DNA of 64,000 nucleotides from Pseudomonas campi. Lineage in GTDB: Bacteria; Pseudomonadota; Gammaproteobacteria; Pseudomonadales; Pseudomonadaceae. Shown here piece by piece: positions 17,838 through 25,329 of the stretch. The stretch spans positions 868,001 to 932,000 of the forward strand of contig NZ_CP053697.2 of NCBI RefSeq assembly GCF_013200955.2. The letters run 5' to 3'. The translations under genes were made by a program, and so were the position numbers. Under the pieces are notes generated by a model. It was given only the letters and a program-made list of their open reading frames with translations, was not told the DNA's origin and did not search any database. Position 1 is the first letter of the stretch; each line of letters begins with the position of its first letter.

Positions 17838-18551
17838 TCAGGGCATCTGTACCTCGATTACCCCATCAGCCGCCATGCTCACCTTGCTGCTGCCGGCTTC
17901 GATCTGCGGCGCCGGGGCGCTCTTGCTGAAGCTGCCGCTGTCCATGGCCATGGCCCGCATCGGCATCACCGGCTGGAAGCCGCCACTGTTGAGATTGAGG
18001 CTGACCAGCTTGTAGCCCGAACCGCCGAGTGCTTCGGTGGCCAGCTGGGCGCGGGCCTTGAAGGCGGCGACGGCTTCCTTGATCAGGGTGTCTTCGCTCT
18101 GCTGGCGAGTGGTATCGGCCACGGCGAAACTCATCTCGGCCATCTTCAGCTCGCCGAGCAGGTCGGCACTGAGTTGCGCCAGGCTAGCGAAGTCGGCGCT
18201 TTCCAGGCGGACTTCGGCGCGTTCGCGCCAGGCGCTGATCTTGGTACCTTCTTCCTCATAGACCGGGTAGCTGTTGCGATTGCCCAGGCTGACGCTGACG
18301 CCCTCGACCTTGCGTGCCTGCTCGACGGCCTTGTTCAGGGTGGTGGTGATAGCCGCGGCCAGTTTGCCCGGGTCCTTGTCCTGCGCCTCGCTGTAGAGGG
18401 TCACGTACATGCGGTCATGGGCCACTTCCTGGCCGACTTCGGCGCGCAGGGCGATCTGGTTGTAGCGGGCCTCGTCAGCCAGGCTCGACAGGCTGGTCAG
18501 GGCGATGACACCAAATACCACGGTGGCGGCGAGGCGGTTGAGCGTGTGCAT
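17838..18551 (-). CDS. SIMPL domain (DUF541) periplasmic protein
   Basis: 237-residue exported protein with a signal peptide (MHTLNRLAATVVFGVIALTS...LA). The mature part is a SIMPL/DUF541 domain as in E. coli YggE, which lowers oxidative stress by an unknown mechanism and forms oligomeric rings in some bacteria. The motif region ISAWRERAEVRLESADFASL and the central EDTLIKEAVAAFKARAQLAT fit the family. An inverted-repeat element lies directly upstream. No partner gene is apparent; the next gene is the divergent redox sensor roxS. Confidence 0.82.
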   Translation of the reverse strand: MHTLNRLAATVVFGVIALTSLSSLADEARYNQIALRAEVGQEVAHDRMYVTLYSEAQDKDPGKLAAAITTTLNKAVEQARKVEGVSVSLGNRNSYPVYEEEGTKISAWRERAEVRLESADFASLAQLSADLLGELKMAEMSFAVADTTRQQSEDTLIKEAVAAFKARAQLATEALGGSGYKLVSLNLNSGGFQPVMPMRAMAMDSGSFSKSAPAPQIEAGSSKVSMAADGVIEVQMP

Positions 18552-18861
18552 AGAGACTCCTTGCGGGTAATTGTCCTTAGAGCCTGTTCACGATTGGCTG
18601 CGCGTCGGCTCTACTGCGTTAAAAACAGGCTCGGAATGCTCATTTACAGCTCGTAAACTCCGCTTCCTCGCCTGTTTTTGCCTTGTATAGCTCTAGCTCG
18701 CGAAATCGTGAACAGGCTCTTTGGGGTAGACGCGATTATCTGACCAGGCGGGTTAGCTCCGGTTCGCTATTTTCTTCGCTTTGCCGGATGCGGCGAGTTG
18801 CCGCAGGCAGGCGGCCGGCATGGGCCTCTGGTTATACTCGCCGCAGTCCGCCGGAGCCACC
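18552..18861. other. 310-base divergent region before roxS
   Basis: Holds element 1, then 140 bases leading to roxS. A good -10 hexamer TATACT is at 18833-18838, leaving a short leader to ATG 18862, but I see no matching -35, as is common for activated promoters. No coding sequence is evident. Confidence 0.5.
18579..18720. mobile_element. MITE-like inverted-repeat element 1 (type I ends)
   Basis: 142 bases bounded by a perfect 16-base terminal inverted repeat, AGAGCCTGTTCACGAT (18579-18594) and its complement (18705-18720). It has no coding capacity. Bases 18616-18659 match the reverse complement of 49058-49101 at 42 of 44 positions, and the similarity continues to about 18688. It lies between the SIMPL gene and roxS. 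Confidence 0.7.
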
Positions 18862-20139
18862 ATGTACGCACCCGTTCAACTGCTGTCCGCCAGTCGTCAG
18901 AATCTCTGGCGCCTGACCCTGATCCGCATGCTGGTGCTGTCCGCCCAGGCCGGCTCGGTGGGCATTGCCTACCTGTCCGATCTGCTGCCTCTGCCCTGGT
19001 TACCGCTGAGCATCGTCCTCGGTATTTCCCTGTGCCTGTGCCTGTTCACCGCCCTGAGGCTGCGCGGGCCTTGGCCGGTGACCGAGCTGGAGTACGCCAC
19101 TCAGTTGGCCTGCGACCTGATCGTGCACAGCGTGCTGCTGTATTTCTCCGGTGGCTCGACCAACCCCTTCGTCTCCTATTACCTGGTGCCGCTGACCATT
19201 GCCGCGGCGACCCTGCCGTGGTTCTACTCCATGGTGCTCAGCGGCCTGGCCCTGAGCGGCTACACCGCGCTACTGATCTGGTACCACCCGCTGCACCTGA
19301 ACAACGTGCAGCACGAGGCCATGCTGATCAGCCTGCACCTGTTCGGCATGTGGATGAACTTCGCCCTGTCGGCGGCCTTCATCACCTTCTTCGTGGTCAA
19401 GATGGCCGGCGCCCTGCGCAGCCAGGACGAGCTGCAGGCCCTGCGCCGTGAGGAGGGCATGCGCGATCAGCAGTTGCTCGCCGTGGCCACCCAGGCCGCC
19501 GGCGCCGCCCACGAGCTGGGTACGCCGCTGGCGACCATGAGCGTGCTGATCAAGGAACTGCGCCAGGAGTACCGTGACAAGCCGGCCCTGCAGGATGACC
19601 TGGCGCTGCTCCAGGAGCAGGTCAAGCTGTGCAAGGAGACCCTGCAGCATCTGGTGCGTGCCGCCGAGGCCGATCGCCGCCAGGCGGTGTTCGAACAGAC
19701 CGCCGTGCAGTGGCTGGAAACCACCCTCAACCGCTGGCACCTGATGCGCCCGGAAGCCACCTACCGCTTCCAGCCCCTGGGCTTCGGCGCTGTGCCACGC
19801 CTGGCGCCGCCGGCCGACCTGACTCAGGCGCTGCTCAACCTGCTGAACAATGCCGCCGATGCCTGCCCGGACAAGCTGGATATCCGCCTCGACTGGGATC
19901 ATCTGTGGATCGTTTTGAGCATTCTCGACCATGGTGCCGGCGTGCCGCTGGCCATCGCCGAGCAGATCGGCAAACCTTTCTTTACCACCAAGGGCAAGGG
20001 CTTCGGCCTTGGCCTGTTTCTCAGCCAGGCCAGCGTGACGCGGGCCGGCGGGTCGGTAAAACTCTACAACCATGAAGATGGCGGTACGCTGACGGAACTG
20101 CGTCTGCCCAGACTGGCCCCCGGAGATGAACATGAGTGA
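18862..20139 (+). CDS. roxS: Redox sensor histidine kinase RoxS (RegB/PrrB family)
   Basis: 425-residue inner-membrane kinase with about six transmembrane helices, then a cytoplasmic HisKA/HATPase core. The start at ATG 18862 follows GGAG and matches family N-termini; the frame is open earlier without a ribosome-binding site. The quinone-sensing heptapeptide GGSTNPF (residues 97-103) is intact. The phospho-acceptor is His217 in AAGAAHELGTPL, and Cys257 in VKLCKETL corresponds to the redox-active cysteine of RegB. The N and G boxes are at LLNLLNNAADAC and KGFGLGLFLSQAS. It should respond to the respiratory redox state and control terminal oxidase and cyanide-tolerance genes with RoxR. Confidence 0.93.
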   Translation: MYAPVQLLSASRQNLWRLTLIRMLVLSAQAGSVGIAYLSDLLPLPWLPLSIVLGISLCLCLFTALRLRGPWPVTELEYATQLACDLIVHSVLLYFSGGSTNPFVSYYLVPLTIAAATLPWFYSMVLSGLALSGYTALLIWYHPLHLNNVQHEAMLISLHLFGMWMNFALSAAFITFFVVKMAGALRSQDELQALRREEGMRDQQLLAVATQAAGAAHELGTPLATMSVLIKELRQEYRDKPALQDDLALLQEQVKLCKETLQHLVRAAEADRRQAVFEQTAVQWLETTLNRWHLMRPEATYRFQPLGFGAVPRLAPPADLTQALLNLLNNAADACPDKLDIRLDWDHLWIVLSILDHGAGVPLAIAEQIGKPFFTTKGKGFGLGLFLSQASVTRAGGSVKLYNHEDGGTLTELRLPRLAPGDEHE

Positions 20140-20692
20140 CGAGCAACTGATCGACGGCGAAGAGCAGCCGCACCTGCTGCTGGTAGACGACGACGCCACC
20201 TTTACCCGCGTCATGGCACGGGCCATGGACCGTCGTGGCCTGCGCGTCAGCGTGGCCAACTCGGCCGAGGAAGGCCTGGCCCTGGCCAAGGAAGACCTGC
20301 CCGACTACGCCGTGGTCGACCTGAAGATGGAAGGCGACTCCGGCCTGGTGCTGCTGCCCAAGCTGCTGGAGCTGGACCCGGAAATGCGCGTGGTGATCCT
20401 CACCGGTTACTCGAGCATCGCCACCGCCGTGGAAGCGATCAAGCGCGGCGCCACCAACTACCTGTGCAAGCCGGCCGACGCCGACGACGTGCTGACCGCG
20501 CTGCTGTCGAAACATGCCGACCTGGACACCCTGGTGCCGGAAAACCCGATGTCGGTGGACCGCCTGCAGTGGGAACACATCCAGCGTGTGCTGGCCGAAC
20601 ACGAAGGTAATATCTCCGCCACCGCCCGCGCCCTGGGCATGCACCGGCGCACCCTGCAACGCAAGTTGCAGAAGCGTCCGGTACGCCGCTAA
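20132..20692 (+). CDS. roxR: Response regulator RoxR (RegA/PrrA family)
   Basis: 186-residue two-domain regulator. The receiver has the acidic pair in LLLVDDDATF (residues 15-24), phospho-acceptor Asp63 in YAVVDLKM, and LTGYSS and CKPAD. A short proline-free linker leads to a Fis-type helix-turn-helix, VLAEHEGNISATARALGMHR, characteristic of RegA. The start at ATG 20132 is preferred to ATG 20126 because GGAG (20122-20125) is better spaced; either start overlaps the 3' end of roxS, so the two are coupled. Confidence 0.94.
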   Translation: MSDEQLIDGEEQPHLLLVDDDATFTRVMARAMDRRGLRVSVANSAEEGLALAKEDLPDYAVVDLKMEGDSGLVLLPKLLELDPEMRVVILTGYSSIATAVEAIKRGATNYLCKPADADDVLTALLSKHADLDTLVPENPMSVDRLQWEHIQRVLAEHEGNISATARALGMHRRTLQRKLQKRPVRR

Positions 20693-20788
20693 CGCGCATT
20701 TGTTCGCGGACATCGGTATTGCTTGCCGCTAGTATTCCTGGCCGCGTGTCGCCATTTCAGGTGACACCGTGTCATAGGAGATGGCGCC

Positions 20789-21316
20789 ATGAGCAGGATG
20801 CTCGACAAGTCGCAACTGCGGAAAGTCTACCGTCACCCCAAGCCAGCTAGTCGCTCGACCGAGACCTGGTGCTCGCTGGTGTTGATCTTCGGATTTACAT
20901 TTGCCTGCGTGGCCAAGCTGGGTTTTCCGGGCAGCTTGTTTGCAGCGGTGGTCTTCGCGCTGGCTGCGTTGCTGGTAGGACTCTGGGTAACCGCCCCTGA
21001 TGGCCGCGCCAAATCCGGCGATCCGCATGTCGAATTCCGCCAGGACGGTGTAAATGTCAGTCGCCGGTTCGACAACCAGGCTGTATGGGAGGAGCGCATT
21101 AGAAGAGCACGCGTTACCAGTGTGGCTCCGTATGTGCAGACTGGTTGGTTGTTCCCGCGGGATCATGGGCTGGTCATCGAGAACAGCGACGGCGTGCAGT
21201 GGCGCATCGCTCTTCGAGTGCCGCGAGCAGAGCTGGAGGTTCAGCTGGAATCCCTGCAGTCGACGCTGCAGAAGTGGGGCTATCCTCTAGCGCCTCTGCG
21301 TCGTTTCCAGCCTTGA
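20789..21316 (+). CDS. Hypothetical membrane protein with two helices and a C-terminal soluble domain
   Basis: 175 residues, unrecognised. GGAG precedes ATG 20789. Two hydrophobic stretches (about residues 27-43, WCSLVLIFGFTFACVAK, and 49-66, LFAAVVFALAALLVGLWV) are followed by a ~105-residue cytoplasmic-looking domain with alternating strands (VEFRQDGVNVSRRFDNQAVW; GLVIENSDGVQWRIALRVPR) reminiscent of a PH-like fold, though I cannot confirm that. It stands alone after roxR; co-transcription is possible but the 96-base gap leaves room for a promoter. Confidence 0.7.
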   Translation: MSRMLDKSQLRKVYRHPKPASRSTETWCSLVLIFGFTFACVAKLGFPGSLFAAVVFALAALLVGLWVTAPDGRAKSGDPHVEFRQDGVNVSRRFDNQAVWEERIRRARVTSVAPYVQTGWLFPRDHGLVIENSDGVQWRIALRVPRAELEVQLESLQSTLQKWGYPLAPLRRFQP

Positions 21317-21398
21317 GCTGAGGGCAATATGCGGCGAAAGCCTTTTTCCTGTCCGCTCGGTTATCATTAGCGCCCTAAGCAGTTAGTCGGGGCCCGCC

Positions 21399-22340
21399 AT
21401 GCTCGCCGTTGTCCAGCAGACCCTCGCCGTCACCGCCCCGGTGTTTGCCATGTTGTTCCTCGGCGTGGGTCTCAAGCGCCTGGGCTGGATCGACGCGCGC
21501 TTCATCGATACCGCCTCGGCCCTGGTGTTCAAGGGCACCATGCCGGTCATGCTGTTCCTCGCCATCCTGCATGCCGACCTCAACACCGCCCTGCAGCCGG
21601 CGCTGCTCGGCTACTTCCTGCTGGCCACGCTGCTGGGTTTTCTGCTGGTCTGGGGCTGGGCGATCCTGCGCATCCCGCGCGAGGAACGCGGCGTGTATAC
21701 CCAGGGCGCCTTTCGCGGCAACAACGGCATCGTCGGCCTGGCCCTGGCCACCAGCCTGTACGGCGACTATGGCCTCTCGCTGGGCGGCATCCTCGGCGGG
21801 GTGGTGATCCTTTCCTACAACAGCCTGTCGGCCATCGTCCTGGCCATCTACAGCCCGAATGCCAAGGCCGACGTGTGGAGCATCAGCAAGAGCATCCTGC
21901 GCAACCCGCTGATCCTTGGCGTGCTGGCAGCGATCCCGTTCGCCTACTGGCAGGTCAAACTGCCGGCCTGGCTGCTCACCTCCGGCGACTACTTCGCCAG
22001 CATGACCCTGCCGCTGGCGCTGATCTGCATCGGTGGCACCCTGTCGCTGGCCTCGCTGCGCAAGGGCAGCGGCCTGGCCCTCAGCGCCAGCCTGTGGAAA
22101 ATGCTCTGGCTGCCGCTGCTGGCGACCTTCGGCGCGTTCCTCTGCGGCTTTCGCAATGCCGAACTGGGCATCCTCTTCCTGTATTTCGCCAGCCCCACGG
22201 CGGCGGCCAGCTTCGTCATGGCCAAGGCCAGCGGCGGCAACCATGAGCTGGCGGCGTCGATTATCGTCATCACCACCCTGGCGGCGGTGCTGAGCACCAA
22301 TATTGGTTTGTTCGTGCTGCAGTGGGGCGGCTGGATCTAG
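21399..22340 (+). CDS. AEC-family (auxin efflux carrier/malonate-type) transporter
   Basis: 313-residue inner-membrane protein with about ten transmembrane helices in two similar halves. The first half begins VQQTLAVTAPVFAMLFLGVG and includes GAFRGNNGIVGLALATSLYG, a typical AEC substrate region; the second includes LPLALICIGGTLSLASLRKG. Members export or import small carboxylates or act as efflux carriers; the substrate here is unknown. It is monocistronic, convergent with pbpC, and a repeat-rich gap follows. Confidence 0.85.
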   Translation: MLAVVQQTLAVTAPVFAMLFLGVGLKRLGWIDARFIDTASALVFKGTMPVMLFLAILHADLNTALQPALLGYFLLATLLGFLLVWGWAILRIPREERGVYTQGAFRGNNGIVGLALATSLYGDYGLSLGGILGGVVILSYNSLSAIVLAIYSPNAKADVWSISKSILRNPLILGVLAAIPFAYWQVKLPAWLLTSGDYFASMTLPLALICIGGTLSLASLRKGSGLALSASLWKMLWLPLLATFGAFLCGFRNAELGILFLYFASPTAAASFVMAKASGGNHELAASIIVITTLAAVLSTNIGLFVLQWGGWI

Positions 22341-22363
22341 GTTCTGTCGCGGGGTGCGGTAAC

Positions 22364-22503
22364 TCCCCTCTCCCACTTGTGGGAGACGACTGCATGGATG
22401 CAGGAGGTAGGGTGACGCAGGAAGCCAAAACCGAGGGGCTGGGGGAGAGGGCGTGGGCTGACTAACCCTCTCCCCAGCCCTCTCCCGTAAACGGGAGAGG
22501 GGG
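22364..22503. repeat. Palindromic repeat, family C (copy 3, doublet)
   Basis: Hairpin CCCTCTCCCACTTGTGGGAG at the left and CTCTCCCGTAAACGGGAGAG at the right, with a GGGGGAGAGGG / CCCTCTCCCC pairing between them. Confidence 0.75.
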
Positions 22504-22577
22504 CAAAAGCGATCCGCGCCGCCTTACACGCCCTCATGTTGCTACATGGCTGTGCTCAACCCAATTCACAGCAGGCC

Positions 22578-22644
22578 GTAGCCCGGATGCAATCCGGGGA
22601 CGAGCCATCGGCATTCCTCCCTTCCCGGATTGCATCCGGGCTAC
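22578..22644. repeat. REP doublet, family A (copy 4)
   Basis: GTAGCCCGGATGCAATCCGG and inverted CCGGATTGCATCCGGGCTAC, 67 bases overall, immediately downstream of the pbpC stop. Confidence 0.88.
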
Positions 22645-22656
22645 GTGAATCGCTAC

Positions 22657-24981
22657 CTACGGCAGGAATTCCACGCGCAAGGCGCGGCTGGCGCTGCGGC
22701 CCTGGTCGTCGCTGACGCGGATCTGGTACTGCCCGGAACGCGCGGGGCGCCATTGCAGGGCGCTTTGCGGCGTGCCCTGGCCGAGCAATGTGTGGTCGGC
22801 GAACCAGTACAGCCGGCGCGCGTCGCTGGCGGCGTTGGCGCTCAGGGCGATGCTCTCCTGCGGTTGCGACAGGCGCAGGCTGTAGGTCACCTGGGTCAGT
22901 GGCGAAGTGATGCGCGGCACCTCCTGCAGATTAACCGCTGCCTGCACCTGGCAGTCGCGCTGGGCGTCCGGCGGCGTGCGCCGTGGCAGGCCGGCGGCGG
23001 TGAACAGGCGCTGCAACTCGGACGGCCAGAATTCGAAGACCTGCAGTTCGCTGGTCGCCGGGTCGAACGGCGGGCAGGCGGCCTTGCCGGTGAGCCGGTC
23101 GACCATCACTGGGCGATGCAGGTCGGACACCCGAATCGGCGATACGCCGGGGATGTACCAGGTCTTGCGCGTCTGCGGGCACCAGCGGTTGGGCAGCTCG
23201 CCGGAGGCAGCGCAGACCTCGACCCGCGTCAGTCCCGGCGGAGGCCGGTCGACGGCCGCCTGGACCTCGGGCAGGGCCAGCGGCAGGGCATCGGCGATGC
23301 GGAAGAACAGCGGCGCGGCGGTCTTGATGCCGACGAAGGCCGGATTGGGTGTGGCGTCGAAGTTGCCGACCCACACCACCAGCACGTAGGGGCCGACCAG
23401 GCCGGCGCTCCAGGCATCGTGGAAACCCCAGGAGGTGCCGGTCTTCCAGGCCACCGGCCAGTTGCGTCCGCGGGCATCGGCGGGCAGGCCGTCCGGGCGC
23501 GGGTTATGCCGGAGCATGTCGCGCACCATGAAGCTGGCCTGCGGCGACAGCAGCTGCGCGCCTGGTTCGCTGCGGTCCTCGCGGGTCCAGCGCAGTGGAC
23601 GCAGGCGGCCGTCGCCAGCCAGCAGCAGGTATAGCTTGGCCAACTCGGCCGGGGTCATCTCGCCGCCGCCGAGGGCCAGGGCCAGGCCGTAGAACTCTTC
23701 CTCGCGCAGGCGCTGGATGCCGGCGCGCTGCAGCAGGCCGTGCAGCGACGGCTTATCGAGCTGGCTGGCCAGCCACACGGCAGGCACGTTGCGGCTGCGG
23801 ATCAGCGCGTCCTGGGCGGTCAGCGGGCCGGCGAACTTGCCGTCGAAGTTCTCCGGCTGGAAGGCGCCGAAGGCGCTGGGTGCGTCCTTGATGATGCTCA
23901 TCGGCTGGATCAGTCCCTGGTCCAGGGCCAGGGCATAGAGCAGAGGTTTCAGCGTCGAGCCCGGCGAGCGTCGCGACTGCACGCCATTGACCTGACCGTG
24001 GATGCTCGCATCGAAGTAGTCGGCCGAGCCGACCAGCGCCTTCACCGCCTGGTCGCGGCTGTCCACCAGGATCGCCGTAGCGTTGCGCACGCCCTGGCGG
24101 CGGTGGTCGCTGACGAACTGCTCGATAAGCTTTTCCAGGCGGGTCTGCAGGCGCAGGTCGAGGGTGCTGTGCAGTTCGGCGCCGCTGTGGCTGGCCAGCA
24201 ACTGTTCGCTCAGGTGCGGAGCGCGGAACGGCAGCTGCTGACGCGTGCGTGCCTGCAGCGGCAGCTCCAGCAGGCCGTCATTGCGCGGGTCGTCGGCATG
24301 CTCGCTGCGCCATTGGGCCATCAGTTGCAGGCGGGCCTTCTGCAGCGACGGGCCGAACTGGCCGCGCCCCGGCTGCTGGGGAATCACCGCCAGGGCCAGG
24401 GCCTCGCTGAGCGACAGCTGCTCGGCGGACTTGGCGAAGTAGATGCGGCTGGCGGCCTCGACTCCCTCGATATTGCCGCCCATGGGCGCCAGGTTGAGGT
24501 AGGCCTCAAGGATGTCGTGCTTGCTGTGGCGTGCTTCCAGCCACAGGGCCAGGGCGATCTGCTGCAGCTTGCCGGGGATCTGCCGCGAGTTGAGGCCATA
24601 CAACCGCCGCGCCAGCTGCATGCTCAGGGTCGAGCCGCCCTGGCGCATGCCACCGCCGTAGGTGGCCAGGGTGGCGCGCAGCAGCGCCGTCGGGTCGACG
24701 CCGGGGTGACGGTAGAAGTGGCGATCCTCCTTGAGCAGCAGGGCATCGATCATCGCCGGGGCGATGCGTTCCAGCGGCAGCCACAGGCGGTACTGGCCAT
24801 CGCTGGCCAGGGTCATGCGCAGCAGCTCGCCATTCTCCGCCAGCACCAGACGCGACAGCGGCGCCGCCTCGCGCAGCGGCGCGTGCGGCCACAGGCGCAG
24901 GGTCAGCAACAGCAGGCCGGCAGCCAGTAGCCAGCAGGCGATGCGTTGCCAACGACGTGGAGCTAGGGTGGCGGGAATCAT
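22657..24981 (-). CDS. pbpC: Penicillin-binding protein 1C
   Basis: 774-residue bifunctional class A PBP. After a signal anchor (IACWLLAAGLLLLTLRLWPH) comes a glycosyltransferase domain with LKEDRHFYRHPGVDPTALLR and RQGGSTLSMQLARRLYG. The transpeptidase has SPGSTLKPLLYAL (SxxK), the SRN triad in IRSRNVPAVWLA and KTGTSWGFHDAW. The C-terminal ~95 residues are the BiPBP_C immunoglobulin-like domain specific to PBP1C. Homologues often sit beside an alpha-2-macroglobulin gene, as here, the pair being thought to repair and protect the envelope when it is breached. Its stop is followed by repeats. Confidence 0.95.
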   Translation of the reverse strand: MIPATLAPRRWQRIACWLLAAGLLLLTLRLWPHAPLREAAPLSRLVLAENGELLRMTLASDGQYRLWLPLERIAPAMIDALLLKEDRHFYRHPGVDPTALLRATLATYGGGMRQGGSTLSMQLARRLYGLNSRQIPGKLQQIALALWLEARHSKHDILEAYLNLAPMGGNIEGVEAASRIYFAKSAEQLSLSEALALAVIPQQPGRGQFGPSLQKARLQLMAQWRSEHADDPRNDGLLELPLQARTRQQLPFRAPHLSEQLLASHSGAELHSTLDLRLQTRLEKLIEQFVSDHRRQGVRNATAILVDSRDQAVKALVGSADYFDASIHGQVNGVQSRRSPGSTLKPLLYALALDQGLIQPMSIIKDAPSAFGAFQPENFDGKFAGPLTAQDALIRSRNVPAVWLASQLDKPSLHGLLQRAGIQRLREEEFYGLALALGGGEMTPAELAKLYLLLAGDGRLRPLRWTREDRSEPGAQLLSPQASFMVRDMLRHNPRPDGLPADARGRNWPVAWKTGTSWGFHDAWSAGLVGPYVLVVWVGNFDATPNPAFVGIKTAAPLFFRIADALPLALPEVQAAVDRPPPGLTRVEVCAASGELPNRWCPQTRKTWYIPGVSPIRVSDLHRPVMVDRLTGKAACPPFDPATSELQVFEFWPSELQRLFTAAGLPRRTPPDAQRDCQVQAAVNLQEVPRITSPLTQVTYSLRLSQPQESIALSANAASDARRLYWFADHTLLGQGTPQSALQWRPARSGQYQIRVSDDQGRSASRALRVEFLP

Positions 24982-24986
24982 GGGGT

Positions 24987-25268
24987 TCAGAGCGGAGGGT
25001 GGTCGTGCAGGTGCTGCAACAGCTCGGCTTGCCCGGCATAACGCTGGCTCAGTGCGCTGCGCTGGGCTTCCAGGCCTGTGCAGGATTGCTCGATCTGCTC
25101 GTTTAGAAAGGCGCGCCGCTCTGCGTCGTAGGGTTCCTCGCCGCTGAAATGCTCGCAGCTCTCATAGTCCTGGATAAAGGCCACGAGATCCTCGGGCAGA
25201 GTCTGCTGCGAGCCTGCCGCGACGGGCATTGTCAGAGCGAGCAGCAGATAAGGCATGAGTCTGCGCAT
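24987..25268 (-). CDS. Small exported protein with CEHFSGE motif between pbpC and macroglobulin genes
   Basis: 93 residues: a signal peptide (MRRLMPYLLLALTMPVAAGS) then a compact helical domain with two cysteines, SCEHFSGEEPYDAERRAFLN and QSCTGLEAQ, which could form a disulfide. I recall the C-x-H-F-x-G-E motif in uncharacterised small proteins of other proteobacteria, so the family seems conserved, but I know no function. It ends five bases before pbpC and should be co-transcribed with it. Its position suggests a role with PBP1C or the macroglobulin in the periplasm; that is inference. Confidence 0.78.
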   Translation of the reverse strand: MRRLMPYLLLALTMPVAAGSQQTLPEDLVAFIQDYESCEHFSGEEPYDAERRAFLNEQIEQSCTGLEAQRSALSQRYAGQAELLQHLHDHPPL

Positions 25269-25296
25269 GGGGCGTTCCTGGCAGAAGTGAGGGAAG

Positions 25297-25321
25297 CCCC
25301 CGTCGCCTATGGCGACGGGGG
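25297..25321 (-). terminator. Strong hairpin after the macroglobulin gene
   Basis: Eleven-base perfect stem CCCCCGTCGCC (25297-25307) / GGCGACGGGGG (25311-25321) with a TAT loop. It is in the 61-base gap between the macroglobulin stop and the small CEHFSGE gene. The minus-strand tail is CTTCCC, not a true U-tract, so read-through into the downstream genes is likely. Confidence 0.5.
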
Positions 25322-25329
25322 ACGAGCCA

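Larger units (their letters stand above)
22341..22656. other. 316-base convergent intergenic region filled with palindromes
   Basis: Between the AEC transporter stop and the pbpC stop. It contains a family C element (22364-22503) and a family A REP doublet (22578-22644), which together could end transcription from both sides. No gene is apparent. Confidence 0.7.

Noticed and set aside
18579..18720. Inverted-repeat element read as a rho-independent terminator or structured RNA gene
   Set aside because: It is about 140 bases, has exact terminal repeats and a core shared with distant loci, and no U-tract, which fits a small mobile element better.
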